Shown: positions 33,271 through 44,697, numbered from the stretch's first letter. The stretch: DNA of 64,000 bases from Galerina marginata (GCA_023014335.1 JAECYW010000002.1:3720001-3784000), one strand, 5' to 3'. Numbers and translations: made by a program. Notes: a model not told the origin generated them from the letters alone.

Positions 33271-35713
33271 ATGGCCCTGTTGACTCGCCTTTTCTCATTC
33301 TTAAAGTCGCCAAAGGAAGTAATTCCCGACGATACAGTATATCTCGAAGATCGGCAACGGCAACGTGATCTTCAGGCCTTTAAGACCATCACCACGCTCC
33401 TCGGCCTGCTTCCGCGCAAGACGCCAATCACGCCTCTCGACAACTTGAAGAAGATATCGGACGAAGTCCACCGCCAAGAACTCAAGATACTCGAAGCCAT
33501 TGCTCTTTTGGCCGTCAGTGACAACGAGGTTATTGCAGTGGTAGCAAATGCTCACTTTCCTGTCGACCGAAAGTTGCGTCTCATGGTTTGCACCAATGAT
33601 CTCTCTGTTGACAATAGCCCGTCTATTATTATGCCGAATGCGACACAGTCTGGCAAACCTGGCCAATGGACTTTCAGCTCCTTGCTCACGACGCTTTTTT
33701 CTTGGCATGACGAGAAAGAAAATTCCCGTAACACACCCCGTCGTCCTACAATCACTTACCCTTCAGAGCCGAGTGACCTAGAGGGCCGGAACGCCTTTGA
33801 CTACATGCTGGGACTTGAGCATCGTTGGTGAGTGCAGTGTAATAGCCTTACCGCAACGCAATATTCACATATATTAAAACAGGATAAAGCCAACACTATC
33901 CACTCATCTCTGGATTTTGAGTAACATCCTTATCGGGAAAGGTCGAGCGCCGAACGGTCGCAGAGCCCTCTGGCCTGACATCTCCAGCAGTTTGCCGAGA
34001 TACGTAGTCGCCACATCCTACAAAAATATGGCACGGCGGGTCCGGCTGTCCGCGCCCTATATCGAATGTCTGAGACAAGTGACGGACATTCCGACCATGT
34101 CTCAGCCCAAGCGAGAACTACGAAAGGAGGATCGATCTGGAATGTATAGTGATCGGCTTTTCATGGAATATGTGAAGATCTACACCGAATGTCCTCACAA
34201 CCTTGAAACTTCAATTCCAAACCTAATCAAATTGGCCAACAATATGCCTTCGAAAGACAGCGACTTTCAGCTCTACACCAACGAAACATCTACAGAGTTT
34301 CATAATCTATTACTAGAACTCCTGTCTCGCTTCAAGCGCGTTTTGGATACACTAGTTGCCTTGGATGAAGACAAGGGTGATGCCAAAGATTCTGATAAGG
34401 TTGCTGAATTCAACCTGAATGTTGAGCGTCTCCGCCATAGCGGATATGCGCTTCTAAAGATATCTAGAGGCCTCGCTTTCCAAATGCACTTGGAAAACAT
34501 CAGAACCTTGCTTCAGGACCCCCGTCCGTCAATTGAAGAGCATAATGCAGAATTCGAAGTGATCTACTCTTCTCCTCCCCCGAAAGGCTCAAGTGATGCA
34601 ACAACGACTCTATTGAAGCCTTATGTAGATTGGTTGCGGCTCATAGTTGGTCAGTTCCATGCAGCTGAAATTCTCCTTCGACATATCACCTCGCAACATT
34701 TTCTATACGACTCCATTTCTGTCAGTCTTCTTCATCCTCCACCTCAGGACCCCACTTTGCTCCCATGGACTGAACTTTTCGCAGACAAAAGATATCTCCC
34801 AAAGGCTGCCAATGCTGAACACTTATTGTCTCCCATCTCCAATCACGACATACAAGAATTCCTTGCCAATGGTATATCTGCAGTGGAAGGCCCTGTGCAA
34901 GATCTTAAGGCGCTTTCTTCTGTCATGGAATTGTGGGAAGCCGATCAACAAGATTGCACCAGAATCCGAGAGCCCTTACTGAAGTTGAGAACTTCGGCTG
35001 ACTTGCATGTCAAGCGACGGGCGACGGAACTCCTGAAATTGCTTAAGGCATGGGATAAGGTGACATCCGCAAGTATCAAGACCACACAAGCCATTGTTAT
35101 CACCCAAAAAATCAAAGAATTGGAACTCAACATGCATAAACTGTCTGATAGCGAGAAATTTTTTGTCGGTTTGAAGAGCAAGTCCTTCACAAGCACCCTC
35201 CATTGTGAAGCCTGTCTTGCCAGCCTCCTCCCTGCCTTTACCAGAACCATCTCACCTAACAATCGTGAATACCAGGAGTTATCAGATATAGTGGAAATCA
35301 TGAAGGTAAAACAACCTCTTTCCTGTTTGTCTCCGCTATCTGATCATTATTTCATCTTCTTGCGATAATAGGACTATGGCCAAATAGTTGGAGTATCAAA
35401 ACGTTGCTGTCCAACATGTTTCTTTTTTCTCCAAACCTTAACAATCCGTGGAGATCCAGTCATTGTACGGGGCCGCCATAGCAGGATTTCAGCATGTGCT
35501 CTGCCACCGTGGATTCCAGCCGACACTTTGGACACGATGGTTACGGAGTTTGGAACAATGTTGAGAGAAGATCTCGTGACCTTCATGAATACGAATGAAA
35601 CACACAATGATTGTAGTTCTATCGCCTCAAATTCCCCTTCACTTGACAGTTTCGAAGGGCCGATTGGGAATGAGGCTACACGCCAGACTTTCTCTCCCCT
35701 TGGCCGATATTAG
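33271..35713 (+). CDS. Putative cytidine-deaminase-fold protein, intact paralogue
   Basis: Exons 33271-33827, 33883-35305 and 35372-35713 join in frame to 773 residues, with no stops. The N-terminal 650 residues are mostly helical, with conserved blocks LAVSDNEVIAVVAN, NAFDYMLGLEHRW, FHNLLLELLSRFKR and ALLKISRGLAFQMHLENIR. The C-terminal domain has HCEAC (HCE codons 35201-35209), then RCCPTC (35402-35419), then ISACALPPW. HxE followed by a CxxC is the zinc-binding and proton-shuttle pattern of the deaminase fold. The arrangement resembles fungal OTT_1508-like deaminases, a group proposed to act on nucleic acids; substrate and activity here are inference. It lies downstream of a relic of the 27-kb unknown family, as does its split paralogue at 17060. 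A start at MALLTRLFSFL is supported by a similar start in the paralogue. Confidence 0.65.
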
Positions 35714-36352
35714 CATGACCACGAAATCTAACATCATTTCGATTCATTGCCTGCTCATGACTAGTTGACTTTCTCTTGTTCCCACTGGATGGACTCCTTT
35801 TTGTCGTTCTTAAAGGCATTCCTTTGCTTTATGTAAATTGTTATCGATACCTTTTGATACCTTACAATTAAGTGCTAATTTATTTTTCATAATGAGACCT
35901 AAAAAGGAGGAAATGAAAAGAAACAATGGCTCTCGTTTTTCAAACATGGATGACAATGCTGTCTGGCAAGTCAACACTGCATAAACTGTTACTTGTGGCT
36001 CTTGGTTCCAGAAAAGAATGACTGCCATGAACAACTGCCCATTAAAAGTCCAGATTTAATTTTAACCTACTTATCTTTCGAACGGCCAAACAGTAGTTTT
36101 CATCCCACTGGGTTTTAACGCACCCGATTTGAAGCGACGCTCCTTTGCACACCGGGGGCTCAACCACTAAGAAAGGCCAAGTTGATAAAAGGGTTCTGAT
36201 ACACATTCTGAACATTTGTATGCAAAAAAACTGAGCACTACGTGTCTGCAGACTCTGCACAGGTAGTTACAAACTTAGAGATGAGCGCTGAGCAGCGAAA
36301 GTGGTGAGTGGTGATGGCGACAAAGGGATCATGTGACTCGCCGTTCATCTCA
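35714..36352. other. Intergenic, nothing recognised
   Basis: 3' flank of the deaminase-fold gene. Minus-strand open frames at 35810-36034 and 36042-36260 look like chance. Confidence 0.5.
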
Positions 36353-36380
36353 CAAGGCCCGTTTTTGAAAACGGGCCTTG
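36353..36380. repeat. Perfect 28-bp palindrome
   Basis: CAAGGCCCGTTTT (36353-36365) and AAAACGGGCCTTG (36368-36380) are exact inverse copies around a TG loop. It lies in intergenic sequence just upstream of repeat fragments. It could be a transcript hairpin or an end of a short inverted-repeat element. Confidence 0.7.
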
Positions 36381-36419
36381 TTAACTGACCACAAAGTGAG
36401 GCTCCTCTATCAACTGCTG

Positions 36420-37363
36420 CAAATGCAACGACCTGGGTTTTACCAACAGGAAAGTACAGGAGAGTCTCACGCGCACGACTTTATCCTAAGCTCAGAGTGC
36501 GTATGTGTTCAGAGATATCCAAATCCAATGTCTAGGCAATCTCTATAGCTCGCATACTAAATTCTCAAGAGCAACGGTGTCCAGAAATGTCGGGGTCAAT
36601 GTCGAGCTTTCAAGTCAACGCGTCATTTGGCGGTATTGGGATCCAAAGTCCACATCACGCAGGGCCAAACAACGCAAGAAAGGAGTTGTCTCCAAGACTC
36701 CAACCGATATCAGGACCATCGACGATACCGAGGAACTATCCTCTTTTCGAAAATGGCTAAATTTTACACCCTGCCTTCGGTCGTTTCATCACTGAGGCAC
36801 CCGTCTTCTTGATGCTCGGGACAGGCATTGTAACACTCGAATGGCGGCACTGAACATTGCTACTCTACAGCCTCTGCAACCAAAGTCACGACAGGCGACA
36901 ATTCACAGCCAATATTACGCTTCTTCGACTCTTTGGTTGTGGATTCTCACCAGAGGCAAATCACCGCTCGACGACTACGTAGACAGAGGGAAGCAGTCTA
37001 GCGTCCGTTTACCTACTCCTCGCTTACAAGATTAAATATCTTGAAAACTTCTTCATCCTGCGCTTTAATCACGAATGCCTTAGTATCAACAAGATCTATA
37101 GCTTTTATGATGAGTGTGAGTCGCCTTACTCCTTTAGCCTCGATGTCGGATGCTTGAGCCTGGTTTCTAATTACTTCGTTCTCAGGTAAACGCCAACACA
37201 ACATCAAATTATGGAAACCGTTCACGGACTGTTTCAGTTGCCTTCCGACCGTCGTCATCCTTGAAGCGGGGGTCTCCAAGATGCACCGCCGTTTAATTCC
37301 CATCTGTAATCGACGCGGCAGATCAGGAAGCCATGCGACCAATAGATATTGGTGTGTTTGCAA
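36420..37363. repeat. Cluster of dispersed repeat fragments
   Basis: Three relics are strung together. 36420-36640 matches 25655-25880. 36700-36850 matches 30220-30352 (CACTGAGGCACCC, GGACAGGCATTGTAACACTCG). 36950-37045 matches, inverted, 10690-10800 (GACTACGTAGACAGA, CTCCTCGCTTACAAGAT). The order of the last two equals the order at 10.6-10.96 kb in reverse complement, so the cluster is one longer repeat unit present twice. Confidence 0.5.
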
Positions 37364-37805
37364 ACCGCAGCTCGTGCTATGATGCTATTACGTCTAGCTG
37401 CCAACCGACCAGTCCCAAGAGTGCGTTCACTACAATTCACCGTCCTTGCTAAGCCTAACGCTTTGAAGGGAGGTTCAAGAAAGGACAGCAGTCGGCAAAG
37501 TGGTCAAGATCGACCCGAATCAACGATCAAGTCAGTCGAAATGGTTTTTTAATGCATTACTTGAGATAGTTAATTCAACGAGTTTTCAGTCAACCAAGTG
37601 GATCTGGGGTACCAACGCGGCTACTGTGAACAGAAAAACTAACACGTCAATAATGGCAAGTCTACTGGAATGGCTGACGCATAAAATATTTTAAAACACC
37701 TATCAGCCGTTACGTGTCGGGATTGGCAATTTTCCAAGAGGTGATCACTGCCGATTCAGACATGAAGATAGAGTAAGAGAGTCGGCCGTTAGCTGACCGA
37801 CACCA

Positions 37806-39908
37806 CTAACCGGCACATCGATGTAGCCCACCCACACAAAGGTTCAACCGCACGAGTCTTTCTCCGCTGGACTTGTAGGCCCTAAGAACAACAGGGATGA
37901 TGGTCATAAGAAAAACCGAAGCAGAATTTTGGAGGGACGCGCTGAAGGGGATGGCCAAGAACGGGGCGAAAGAATGGCGTACCCAGCTAGAACTGAGGCT
38001 GAAAGTGGGAGAACGACGAAAGAGGACAGGCCGTAAGGGAGGTTTGAGAAAAGGAGAGAGACAAACAGGGAAAGCTGTCAGGATGGAGGCCGAAAGGCAA
38101 GCGCATCGCATGTAGCAAGATTGGCACGGGAATGAGCAGAATGAGAAGTGGAATAAATGCGAAGCAAGCAAAATGGCAAGCCCAAGAGCAGGCAAGGCGT
38201 ACAGAGGAGGCCAGTAGACTTGGGCCGAAAGACTACGAAGGCTGGCAGGCGAGAATCTGGCGAGAGAGACTAGAGCTGAGGCGCTAAGATAGGAACGGGC
38301 TTGTAAGGCAGAAGAAGAGGGGAAGAGGAAGGAGGCTGAGAAATTAGTTGGTGAAAGCTGAAGAAGCCAGGGAGCGGCGTCAAGTTCAGATGCAAGCACA
38401 AAGGGAAAGAGAAGCAGGTGCCATCGAACGATATATTGTCTTGGACCCAAGCTTGGTGACCTGTTGCGCCGGATCGACATCCCTCATGTTGTTACTGGTT
38501 TCGATTTAAGCAAGATTACGATTAAAAACGTTCCAAACGACGGCAAACGAGCAGAAATCACCGATTTATTCTTGCACCAAGGCGTCGATTGGAGTTCTTC
38601 ATCTTCCAAGTTAAACCAGACGCCGGCGGAAGCGTGCTTGAAGCAGTCATTCTGGCGAACGCCGAACAATGGCCAGACAATTGCACTTGGCCTCGAGGGA
38701 ATCAAATTCCGCAACCGAATTCTCTTCCAGCGTCAGTGACAACACGAGTGGAAATGCTATGGATACTTCGACGCGGAATTTACCCTTCTTCCTCGTACCT
38801 TGGAGAGCTCCGTCGGGGACACTCATCGCAACTCATTCGTCCATGGATGAGGTTCAAGCAAATGCTCGAAAGCTCAATCAAGCCACTTAGAGAGGTCAAC
38901 AAATCAGCGCCGTCATGAACGATTGCCCTTAAGGCGTAGCTGCTTTGCGGCACTTTGTTCCTTCATCAATAAAGGTCATGGGTTTGCCTTCAGGTGTCCC
39001 TGTTGATGCCGATCTTGTCGAATTTACTGGAACATGGAATCTCAAATTGCTGACGTCTATATCATTCGACCTCCCGCTTTCCTTTATACAATTCGTCAGC
39101 ATTTTGGTAATTCACCTGGTGTCCAAATGGGTACCTATGAAACTCTTGGCTCAGGCAAAGAAGCGAGTGGAAAGGAAGGCGAAAGTCCTGTTCGATGGAT
39201 GGGAAGACGCCAAAAAAGCATATGCCTCCATTGGACATATCCATTTAGGACCAAATTCTCCCAGATTCAGAGCCTGGCTTCCACCATAAGCCACTGCTAT
39301 ACTATCAAGATACGGAGAAGCAGCCAGGCAGTGACGCACATGTTCAACCCAGGATAGGAGAGCGCGGCGACGTTTTCATTCAAGTCTTGGGGCAGGACAA
39401 AAAAGCAGCGGGATCCTTGAAGGCCAGGGTGGAAAGCTTGGTCTCCGGTGAAAAGTTGGATGCATCGTATTGGCATTCTTCATGGGTCGCAGGATGGAAG
39501 GGCCATCTTTATGGCGAGAAGAAAGTTTTCGTGAGACACGGCTTCAAGACGCGATCTTTCAAAGTTTATGGCGAGCCGGAGGCGATCTTGGATGTCCGCG
39601 ACATGGTAAAACACGAAGTCGAGCGTCTTTTTGAGAGACATCACAAGGACCTTGGACCAGAGATGCATTGGGTTCTTCGTGAGCGAGGGGTTGGAAAACT
39701 GACGGAGTTGTTGAGAGAAGGCAATGTATCACAAAATTTGTCTTCCAGGCCGTGCAAGACTACTTTCAAGAGCGGAGAGGAGGCGATTCACCATCTACAA
39801 AGACTGATGGACGAGTCTTGCAGGGGGCACTTCCTTGGGGTTGCCCTTCCGGGTCCGGCTGAGCGGGAGTTGTGTCCAATTTGCACCGAAGACGTGTCGA
39901 ATCCTGAG
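37806..39908 (+). pseudogene. Broken RBR-type E3 ligase-like gene, cut at the RING
   Basis: The plus strand carries, in changing frames, a K/E/R-rich coiled-coil segment (about 37897-38460, with KTEAEFWRDALKG-like start), then linker blocks (VTGFDLSKITIKNVP, SVSDNTSGNAMDTSTRNLPF). The final open stretch, 39387-39911, ends with GHFLGVALPGPAERELCPICTEDV. A long coiled coil followed by a CPIC-type RING start matches multidomain RBR ligase genes of Agaricomycetes. The frame stops at 39909-39911, so the remaining RING cysteines, IBR and second RING are absent. Sequence belonging to another repeat follows directly, showing the gene was truncated at that junction. At least two frameshifts lie upstream. 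Confidence 0.5.
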
Positions 39909-39910
39909 TA

Positions 39911-40600
39911 GGGCTTTATTGGCTGGTCAGAGAACGACAAAAACGTCGGTTCCGCTTGGGCCAGACGTCGCTTCGCGCTTATTACAAAAGCACGATATGG
40001 GCTTTATGTGTCGGGCACATCAAGTGGCTCGTCGTTCGCATCTTAACTATACACCCTATCCCACTATCAGACATTCTCCCTTCTCGCTCTAGTCCGTAGT
40101 CTGATTCCCTCACTTCCCCACCCACACTCATTTGTTGGCTTCCTTCCCTGTTTTTGTTGATCTTTCGTTTCTTTTTATCATCATTTCATTTGATTCTTCC
40201 CGGTTTAATCCCGTCTGTACGGTGTATTTATGGTATTTTTCCCCTTTCTTATCCTTCTCTGTGCTACGTACTCGGAAGTCGTGGTATGGGCTGCAGTCTC
40301 GGTGGAGAGAAAAGGCCGTGTTTGGAGGTGGTGTTGTCGTTCCTCTGTAGCCCGCCTGTGTTATCTATAGCCTTTTCTACTCTCCTGCGCCGGTTGTTTC
40401 ATTGCCGAGGCCATCGTCCTCTCTGTAATAGAACTAGCATAGTAGCACTCGAATGGCGGTATCAACCCACAGATAGGACATATGTGTCAGTCATTTCTTC
40501 CATCTAATGTTGTACTGATTGAAACTGACGGACGTCGATTAGATGTTGGCCAACCTGTTTTGAGCCCTCCGCCGCCTTTTGCCTTTACTGTTTCGACTTG
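39911..40600 (+). repeat. Dispersed repeat copy abutting the RBR-like relic
   Basis: Plus-strand counterpart of 9692-10330. It contains GGCTGGTCAGAGAACGAC, GCACGATATGGGC, CACATCAAGTGGCTCGTCG, AAGTCGTGGTATGG, CACTCGAATGGCGG and AGCCCTCCGCCGCC in that order. It holds no intact frame. Confidence 0.5.
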
Positions 40601-41055
40601 CGTTTATGTCGTTGATCTCCATTGCATGGAAAGTTCCTGACGATGATCAGCGAAACAACATAACTCGATCTTTGGACGCCGGAGACCCCAATATATTGAT
40701 TATGCTCCATCGGTCGCCTTCTCCTGTCTCTCCCAGAGGACTGGGAAATCTTTTGAATGCAGGCAAAGCTTCTTCCCTCCTAGGTTTCATGTAAGTTGCA
40801 AAAAATCCAAACTCTTCCTGTCGTTGAATTACTTTGTCAAGTTCAAATATTATATCACCAACGGTGTCTTGGTCGTGTCAACGCGCTTAACCGTCTTCAT
40901 TCATATCGAGCTTGTCCCTGGCGAGCTTAGGTACGTTTCTGATGCCACGCGTTATTCCGAGTCACTTTGGATCATTCAGAGTCATAATGGAATTACGGCA
41001 CTCTCAATATATGTATAAAGGTCGTGTTTCCTTCAAGTGTTGGGTCATTCCCGTC
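40601..41055. other. Intergenic, possible 5' region
   Basis: Open frames 40579-40794 and 40912 onwards occur but carry no recognisable family. I place the start of the next gene at 41056, because the earlier in-frame sequence looks non-coding. Confidence 0.35.
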
Positions 41056-42474
41056 ATGGCACCTACTTTGACACCCGCAGGATCTCCTGACGCTTCTGTT
41101 GCCCAGTCTCAAGCATCTCAACCGGTCTCTACTTCGCAACCTCGGCGCCCACTTCAGAGGGAAGGAGCCATCATATTGCTTTCCCCGGCCGAACAAGCCT
41201 TGCAGGACGCGATGTTAAGGTCGAGCCCCCCACCGGAACCAGTGTTGGGGAAGAGAGCCCATGAACAGGACATCGACCAGGAGGATACTGAGCCCGACGA
41301 AGACACTTCTTCTACAGTACAGGCCCAACCGCTGGCGCTTTCCCTCGGCAATGTAACCGCTGCGACTTTGCGGTATGCAGCACACAAGAAGCTTCGCGCT
41401 GAGCAGCGCGACGAGCTCGAGGCTTTCTTACAGGTGGGTGGTTCGTCGATGTATTTTGGTCTTTCTGTTCAAATATTGGCAAGGACACGGCCCTGGGCCG
41501 TCAAGCCAAGCTGTTTGTTTGCGTTCTCTCGGTCGAAAACAAAATCGATGCCTTCCGATCGGCCGCGCCACCTTACCAGGTATCGGATGAACTGAGGGTA
41601 TGAATTCCAATTTTGTCCTCGTTTTCTTGGTACTAACCTATTGTGTGAAGACTAACATAAGCAACTACGCCCTAGCCGTCTTACTGTCCGTGAATATAAG
41701 TGCTTACAAGGGCGATATCCCCCGTAACCATATACTGGTATGTTTTTATCTATCATATGAACCCTATAATTATTCTGCCTTCAGAATATACTCAAGAGGT
41801 ATCGGTTTGATTTACCGCCGGGCATTGAACATGACTATTCGAATTGGGAGAAGATTACGGCCGTTGTTAGTTATTCGCTCACTCAGACTCGCGCGAGAGT
41901 CAAGAAGCTTGTAAGTGCAATACAATGATAATTAAGAATGCTTACTCAACCCTTTTTGCTTACAGATACGAGACAGCATAACTCAAAGTACCAACATATT
42001 CGCCCTTGCACAGGTCATTGTCCACGGCACTCCTTGTCGCCCTACTGTTCAGCTTTGCTCCAGAGTTGCGCTCATGGTAAGCATCAAGACGTTCTTTTTC
42101 GAAGTGCCGCTTTCTGAACTACGTTAGCGTGCCATTCATCAAGAGTGCAATGGGGGCGAGAAGTACTGGAACCTTATCGATCAACGTCTCGCATTGATAC
42201 GCAAACTGGCAGGATCTGACTCTGCTAAAATGACAAGGTGTGTATCACTCCTTCGCTCTTCTTCCGGGATAATGCACTTATATCATAATTCATATCCAGG
42301 GCATTCAGGGATATCCTCAAGACAGATAGAGACACTTACGGCGCGGACGATGATGAGCACCTCGACCTGCAGGTGCGGGAGCAAAACCCCAACAACAACC
42401 ACAAGGAGATGACTCGATGTGCGAACGGTTCCCTGGCTTCTGAGCGACCGTGCGAGTCCGCTAGCGACGGGTAG
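41056..42474 (+). CDS. Seven-exon unknown agaricomycete protein
   Basis: Exons 41056-41433, 41484-41597, 41651-41737, 41785-41910, 41966-42076, 42128-42237 and 42300-42474 join in frame to 366 residues. The N-terminal 125 residues are Pro/Ser/Glu-rich and variable. The rest is a conserved block: LGRQAKLFVCVLSVENKIDAF, TNISNYALAVLLSVNISAYK, YRFDLPPGIEHDY, TAVVSYSLTQTRARVKKL, TPCRPTVQLCSRVALMRAIH and KTDRDTYG. I know this block as a repeated agaricomycete protein of unknown function, probably helical. The last 35 or so residues (after TYGADDDEH) do not fit the family. A family-type tail is found at 42921-42992, so this C-terminus seems to come from inserted sequence. Confidence 0.6.
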
Positions 42475-42920
42475 AAAGATCGGAGTGAGGCGCGCTGCGC
42501 GCCTAAAGCTATAACGAGGTCGGACGAGGGTGTAGAATAGTCTAAACTCAGTAAAACGCAGTCTGAACGAAATCTGAACGCAGTAAAAACGCGGGGTACT
42601 CTGAGAAAGTGAAGCTTAGTCGCAGTAAAAATAAAAACGCAGTGAAAACGCGGGTGCTCTGAGAAACGCGGTGGGATTCTTCTCCAAGGGGAGGCCGAGC
42701 TCTACAAAATGTACAAAAGAGTTCTTATAATGTGCTAAGAAGGCCTAGAACCATAACACGAGGCACAGAGAGGAATGAAGGGGATTTAGATAATATAGAG
42801 GGGGATTGAATTAATAAAGAAGGGAAGGAGTCGGAGGGTGGATACCAGACAGAAGCACGAGGAATTACGGACCGCGATCGCGTTTTCAGAGGCTAGAGCG
42901 CGTGAACGCTCATCAACGAA
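42475..42920. mobile_element. Probable insertion with AACGCAGTAAAAACGCGG repeats
   Basis: The stretch between the gene's present stop and its displaced tail contains repeated words: AAACGCAGT, CGCAGTAAAAACGCGGGG, then AAACGCAGTGAAAACGCGGG, each followed by GTRCTCTGAGAAA. It has no coding capacity. I infer an insertion because family-type coding sequence lies on both sides. The exact ends are not visible and may lie somewhat upstream, near 42360. Confidence 0.4.
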
Positions 42921-42992
42921 GATTATGAAATAGGGGACGTCGTTGCCGACGACTGGCAGCAAAGAGTCGACGATGTTGTCAGTGGGATATAA
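42921..42992 (+). pseudogene. Displaced C-terminal tail of the 41-kb gene
   Basis: Codons read DYEIGDVVADDWQQRVDDVV then SGI and a stop. My recollection of the family is that KTDRDTYG is followed closely by an acidic D/E-Y-E-I segment and DWQQ..DDVV. The fragment is in the same orientation, about 450 bp after the present stop. Confidence 0.4.
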
Positions 42993-43529
42993 CGACGTGG
43001 TGTCATATGAATTGCAGGACCCATCGGATTTACATGTTGAATTTATATTTTTTTTCCTGAATGAACGTGCCACATTACCCGCAAATTTCAACCCATGAGA
43101 AACACATATACACCTATTAAATCTCCTTTATTGTCAGTCGTTGCCAGGTTGATTGATTACAGGCAGCATCGTGGAAGTGCATCGACCGAGCACGATTTAT
43201 AACTGCCAATGACGGATCATTTGTATTATGTATTGGCCTGTACTTCACATAATGCACTGCACACCACGAAGATGGTCAAAACCTCACCGTATGCAATTGG
43301 ACGAGCCCTTGAAAAACATCACGAAGGCGTGGTTGAACGTGCCACCTCTAGCAGAGCATTGACGTGCAAACCACTTGCAGCGCGATCTCAGGTGTATGTT
43401 TGTCACTTTGAACGGCGGCGCGGTTGAATAACCTGGATATAAGATTGTGGATTGCATGCCATCGACACCTGATTGGATGGCGTCTAACGTGAATTAAGCT
43501 GCGGAAATTCCTGAGTCGCTTACAAGAAT
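42993..43529. other. Intergenic, nothing recognised
   Basis: Short open frames occur on both strands, with no family, repeat or RNA that I can support. Confidence 0.45.
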
Positions 43530-44470
43530 ATATTCGCGAATAGCCTTATTAGACAGCGCATGGCTATGACTCGAACAAGATGGACTACATATTGTCACCT
43601 ACATCTGCCTAAGCTGCCAGGATTCGTGAATAGTCTTCTAGATAACAGGTACTAGTGGTCTAATTAGACAGCTCACCACGATGCACCGAGTAGGATGGGT
43701 GGCATACTGGTACCTACATTTAAGGCAGACAATTGCCTGCCACTGGGTGAGGTGCCAGGATTCATGAGCAACATTTGAGATTCATGTACTAACTACCTGT
43801 TTAGACAGTGCATAGCAACGGGCTGAACAAGGCGCCCTCGACCTTGGTACCTACGTGAACGGCCGACGATCACCTGCCACTGGGTGAGGTGCCAGGATTC
43901 ATGAGCAACACTTGAGATTTCATGTACTAATTACCTGTTTAGACAGTGCAGAGCAACGGGCTGAACAAGGCGCCCTCAACCTTGGTACCTACGTTTGGCT
44001 CAGCTGAAAGAACTCGTGGAAAGCTGATCAGATTACTTGTCTTAGTAACACTGGTACCTACGTGAACGGCAGACGATGACCTGCCACTGGCTGAGGTGCC
44101 AGGATTCATAAGCAACACTTGAGATTTCATGTACTAATTACCTGTTTATACAGTGCAGAGCAACGAGCTGAACAAGGCGCCCTCAACCTTGGTACCTACG
44201 TTTGGCTCAGCTGAAAGAACTCGTGGAAAGCTGATCAGATTACTTGTTTTAGTAACACTGGTACCTACGTGAACGGCAGACGATGACCTGCCACTGGCTG
44301 AGGTGCCAGGATTCATCAGGAACATATCAGATTTCATGTATCAAATGATCTACTTAGACAGTGCATAGCAATAAGTTGGGCAATCGGCACCAGACATTGG
44401 TTCCTACATTTGACTCAGCTGGAAGAATTCATGAAAATCTTATCAGATTATATATTTTAGCAACGTCAAG
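43530..44470. repeat. Tandem repeat array, main period 207 bp
   Basis: Two nearly identical units begin at about 43943 and 44150 (CAGTGCAGAGCAACG, GAACAAGGCGCCCTCAACC, GGTACCTACGTTTGGCTCAG, GAACTCGTGGAAAGCTGATC). Shorter, diverged units flank them at about 43555, 43668, 43806 and 44358. Each has the words GGTACCTAC and GCCAGGATTC. The near-identical units also give matching 63-codon minus-strand frames, which I take as a consequence of the repeat and not as genes. It lies downstream of the membrane-protein gene's 3' end. Confidence 0.75.
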
Positions 44471-44697
44471 TGTGGTCACGATGCTCAAATCTATTTTAAA
44501 TCTGTTGACATCATTCCGCTCACGTTGTCATAAGCTTGAAAAAAGACATCAACATCGTGTGAACTTCACATAGCAAACATGCTTCAGAAAAATGGCGGTG
44601 TAGAGTACAAGTGGTGAAATGCCAAGGAGGCTCTGCTTTTGTCAATAAACTAGTTTTTGATTATCCAGGGAATAATTAGTGTGCATAAAATTTAGAC

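Noticed and set aside
43939..44337. Two nearly identical 63-codon frames on the minus strand
   Set aside because: They are the two youngest units of the 207-bp tandem repeat, not a gene pair.
43530..44470. CRISPR-like array
   Set aside because: Period is 207 bp with no alternating short repeats and unique spacers; the genome is eukaryotic.
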